From Comamonadaceae bacterium (GTDB lineage: Bacteria; Pseudomonadota; Gammaproteobacteria; Burkholderiales; Burkholderiaceae): a stretch of DNA of 6,670 nt. The notes below the pieces were generated by a model, which made no database searches, was not told the DNA's origin, and saw only the letters and a list, made by a program, of their open reading frames with translations. This document shows, one piece after another, positions 5,865-6,670 of this stretch (within the stretch, counting starts at the first letter, position 1; every line of letters begins with the position of its first letter). Where the stretch lies: the NCBI GenBank assembly GCA_947377705.1, contig CANCGU010000150.1, positions 1-6,670 of the forward strand, written 5' to 3'. A program made the position numbers and the translations under genes.

Positions 5865-6670
5865 ATGCCCGGCTACAACGACCCCAGCTTTGACACACTC
5901 GCCTTGCACGCAGGTGCAGCCCCCGACCCCAGCACTGGCGCACGCGCCGTGCCCATTCACCTCACAACGTCGTTTGTGTTTGAGTCCAGCGACCATGCGG
6001 CTTCGCTGTTCAACCTCGAGCGAGCGGGCCATGTCTACAGCCGCATCAGCAACCCCACCAACGCCGTCTTAGAGCAACGCGTGGCGGCGCTGGAAGGCGG
6101 CATCGGGGCCATCACCACCGCCAGCGGCCAAGCCGCCTTGCACTTAACGATTGCCACGCTCATGGGCGCTGGCTCGCACATCGTGGCCAGCACGGCTTTG
6201 TATGGCGGCTCACACAACCTGCTGCACTACACGCTGAGTCGCTTTGGCATTGAGACCACGTTTGTGAAACCCAACGACATGGACGCATGGCGTGCCGCCG
6301 TTCGCCCCAACACGAAATTGTTTTTTGGCGAAACAGTGGGCAACCCAGGGCTTGAGGTGCTGGACATTCCCACCGTCTCGTCCATCGCCCACGAGGCAGG
6401 CGTGCCGCTGCTGGTGGACAGCACACTCACCACGCCTTACCTGGTCAAACCATTCGAGCTGGGCGCTGATTTGGTGTATCACTCCGCCACGAAGTTCCTC
6501 AGCGGTCACGGCACCGTGATTGGTGGCGTGGTGGTGGATGGCGGTAGCTTTGACTGGGAAAAAAGTGGCAAATTTCCCGAGTTGACCCAAAGCTACGAAG
6601 GCTTTCACAACATGGTGTTCAGCGAAGAAAGCACCGTCGGCGCCTTCTTGCTGCGTGCGCGCCGCGAAGG
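5865..6670 (+). CDS. metY: O-acetylhomoserine sulfhydrylase, PLP-dependent (3' end missing)
   Basis: The first 268 codons of a Cys/Met-metabolism PLP enzyme; the family is about 425-435 residues, so the rest lies beyond the right edge. It would make homocysteine from O-acetylhomoserine and sulfide (or methionine from methanethiol) in the cytoplasm. Seen: an N-terminal FDTLALHAG start; YSRISNPT (58-65), whose Tyr and Arg contact the PLP phosphate of the neighbouring subunit; ASGQAAL (86-92); Y113, which stacks on the cofactor; FGETVGNPGLEVLDIP (154-169), which points to the MetY group; D185, which pairs with the pyridine nitrogen; and SATKFLSGHG with the Schiff-base lysine K210. The ATG at 5865 follows GAGGA (5856-5860) by 4 bases. 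MetZ (O-succinylhomoserine-using) and cystathionine gamma-synthase are relatives; the MetY call is favoured by the GETVGNPG segment. Confidence 0.92.
   Translation, partial: MPGYNDPSFDTLALHAGAAPDPSTGARAVPIHLTTSFVFESSDHAASLFNLERAGHVYSRISNPTNAVLEQRVAALEGGIGAITTASGQAALHLTIATLMGAGSHIVASTALYGGSHNLLHYTLSRFGIETTFVKPNDMDAWRAAVRPNTKLFFGETVGNPGLEVLDIPTVSSIAHEAGVPLLVDSTLTTPYLVKPFELGADLVYHSATKFLSGHGTVIGGVVVDGGSFDWEKSGKFPELTQSYEGFHNMVFSEESTVGAFLLRARRE

Overview
The window looks like ordinary chromosomal DNA from a betaproteobacterium, most likely Burkholderiales and perhaps Comamonadaceae. This rests on the style of the Tol, AroC and MetY proteins (for example the TolA segment just after the membrane anchor) and on dense packing with few intergenic bases. 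It is an inference from protein character; no database search was possible.

Layout. Positions 1-2948 (+ strand) hold a tight gene run: the 3' part of tolQ, complete tolR, complete tolA, and then an acyltransferase-3 family membrane protein where tolB might be expected. Positions 2957-5787 (- strand) hold a second run, read right to left: a two-CBS-domain protein, aroC (chorismate synthase), and an MFS transporter of the HcaT/MFS_1_like type. The two runs converge with only 8 bases between stop codons, and the best intrinsic terminator for the minus-strand run lies inside the acyltransferase coding sequence. A 77-base divergent intergenic region (5788-5864) separates the CBS gene from a + strand metY-type sulfhydrylase gene that runs off the right edge.

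How the genes work together. TolQ, TolR and TolA form the inner-membrane, proton-motive-force-driven part of the Tol-Pal cell-envelope machine. The acyltransferase probably acylates a cell-surface or periplasmic glycan and may share the tol transcript. AroC performs the last step of the shikimate pathway. The CBS protein is a likely adenylate-type ligand sensor of unknown target. The MFS protein is a probable small-molecule importer. MetY makes homocysteine or methionine precursors by direct sulfhydrylation.

I found no convincing undescribed system, no mobile element, no RNA gene and no CRISPR array. The points worth a second look are small: the acyltransferase next to tolA, two membrane-protein genes starting with TTG, a terminator embedded in a convergent gene, and two inverted repeats at the starts of the MFS and aroC genes. 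No stretch above 300 bases lacks a gene.
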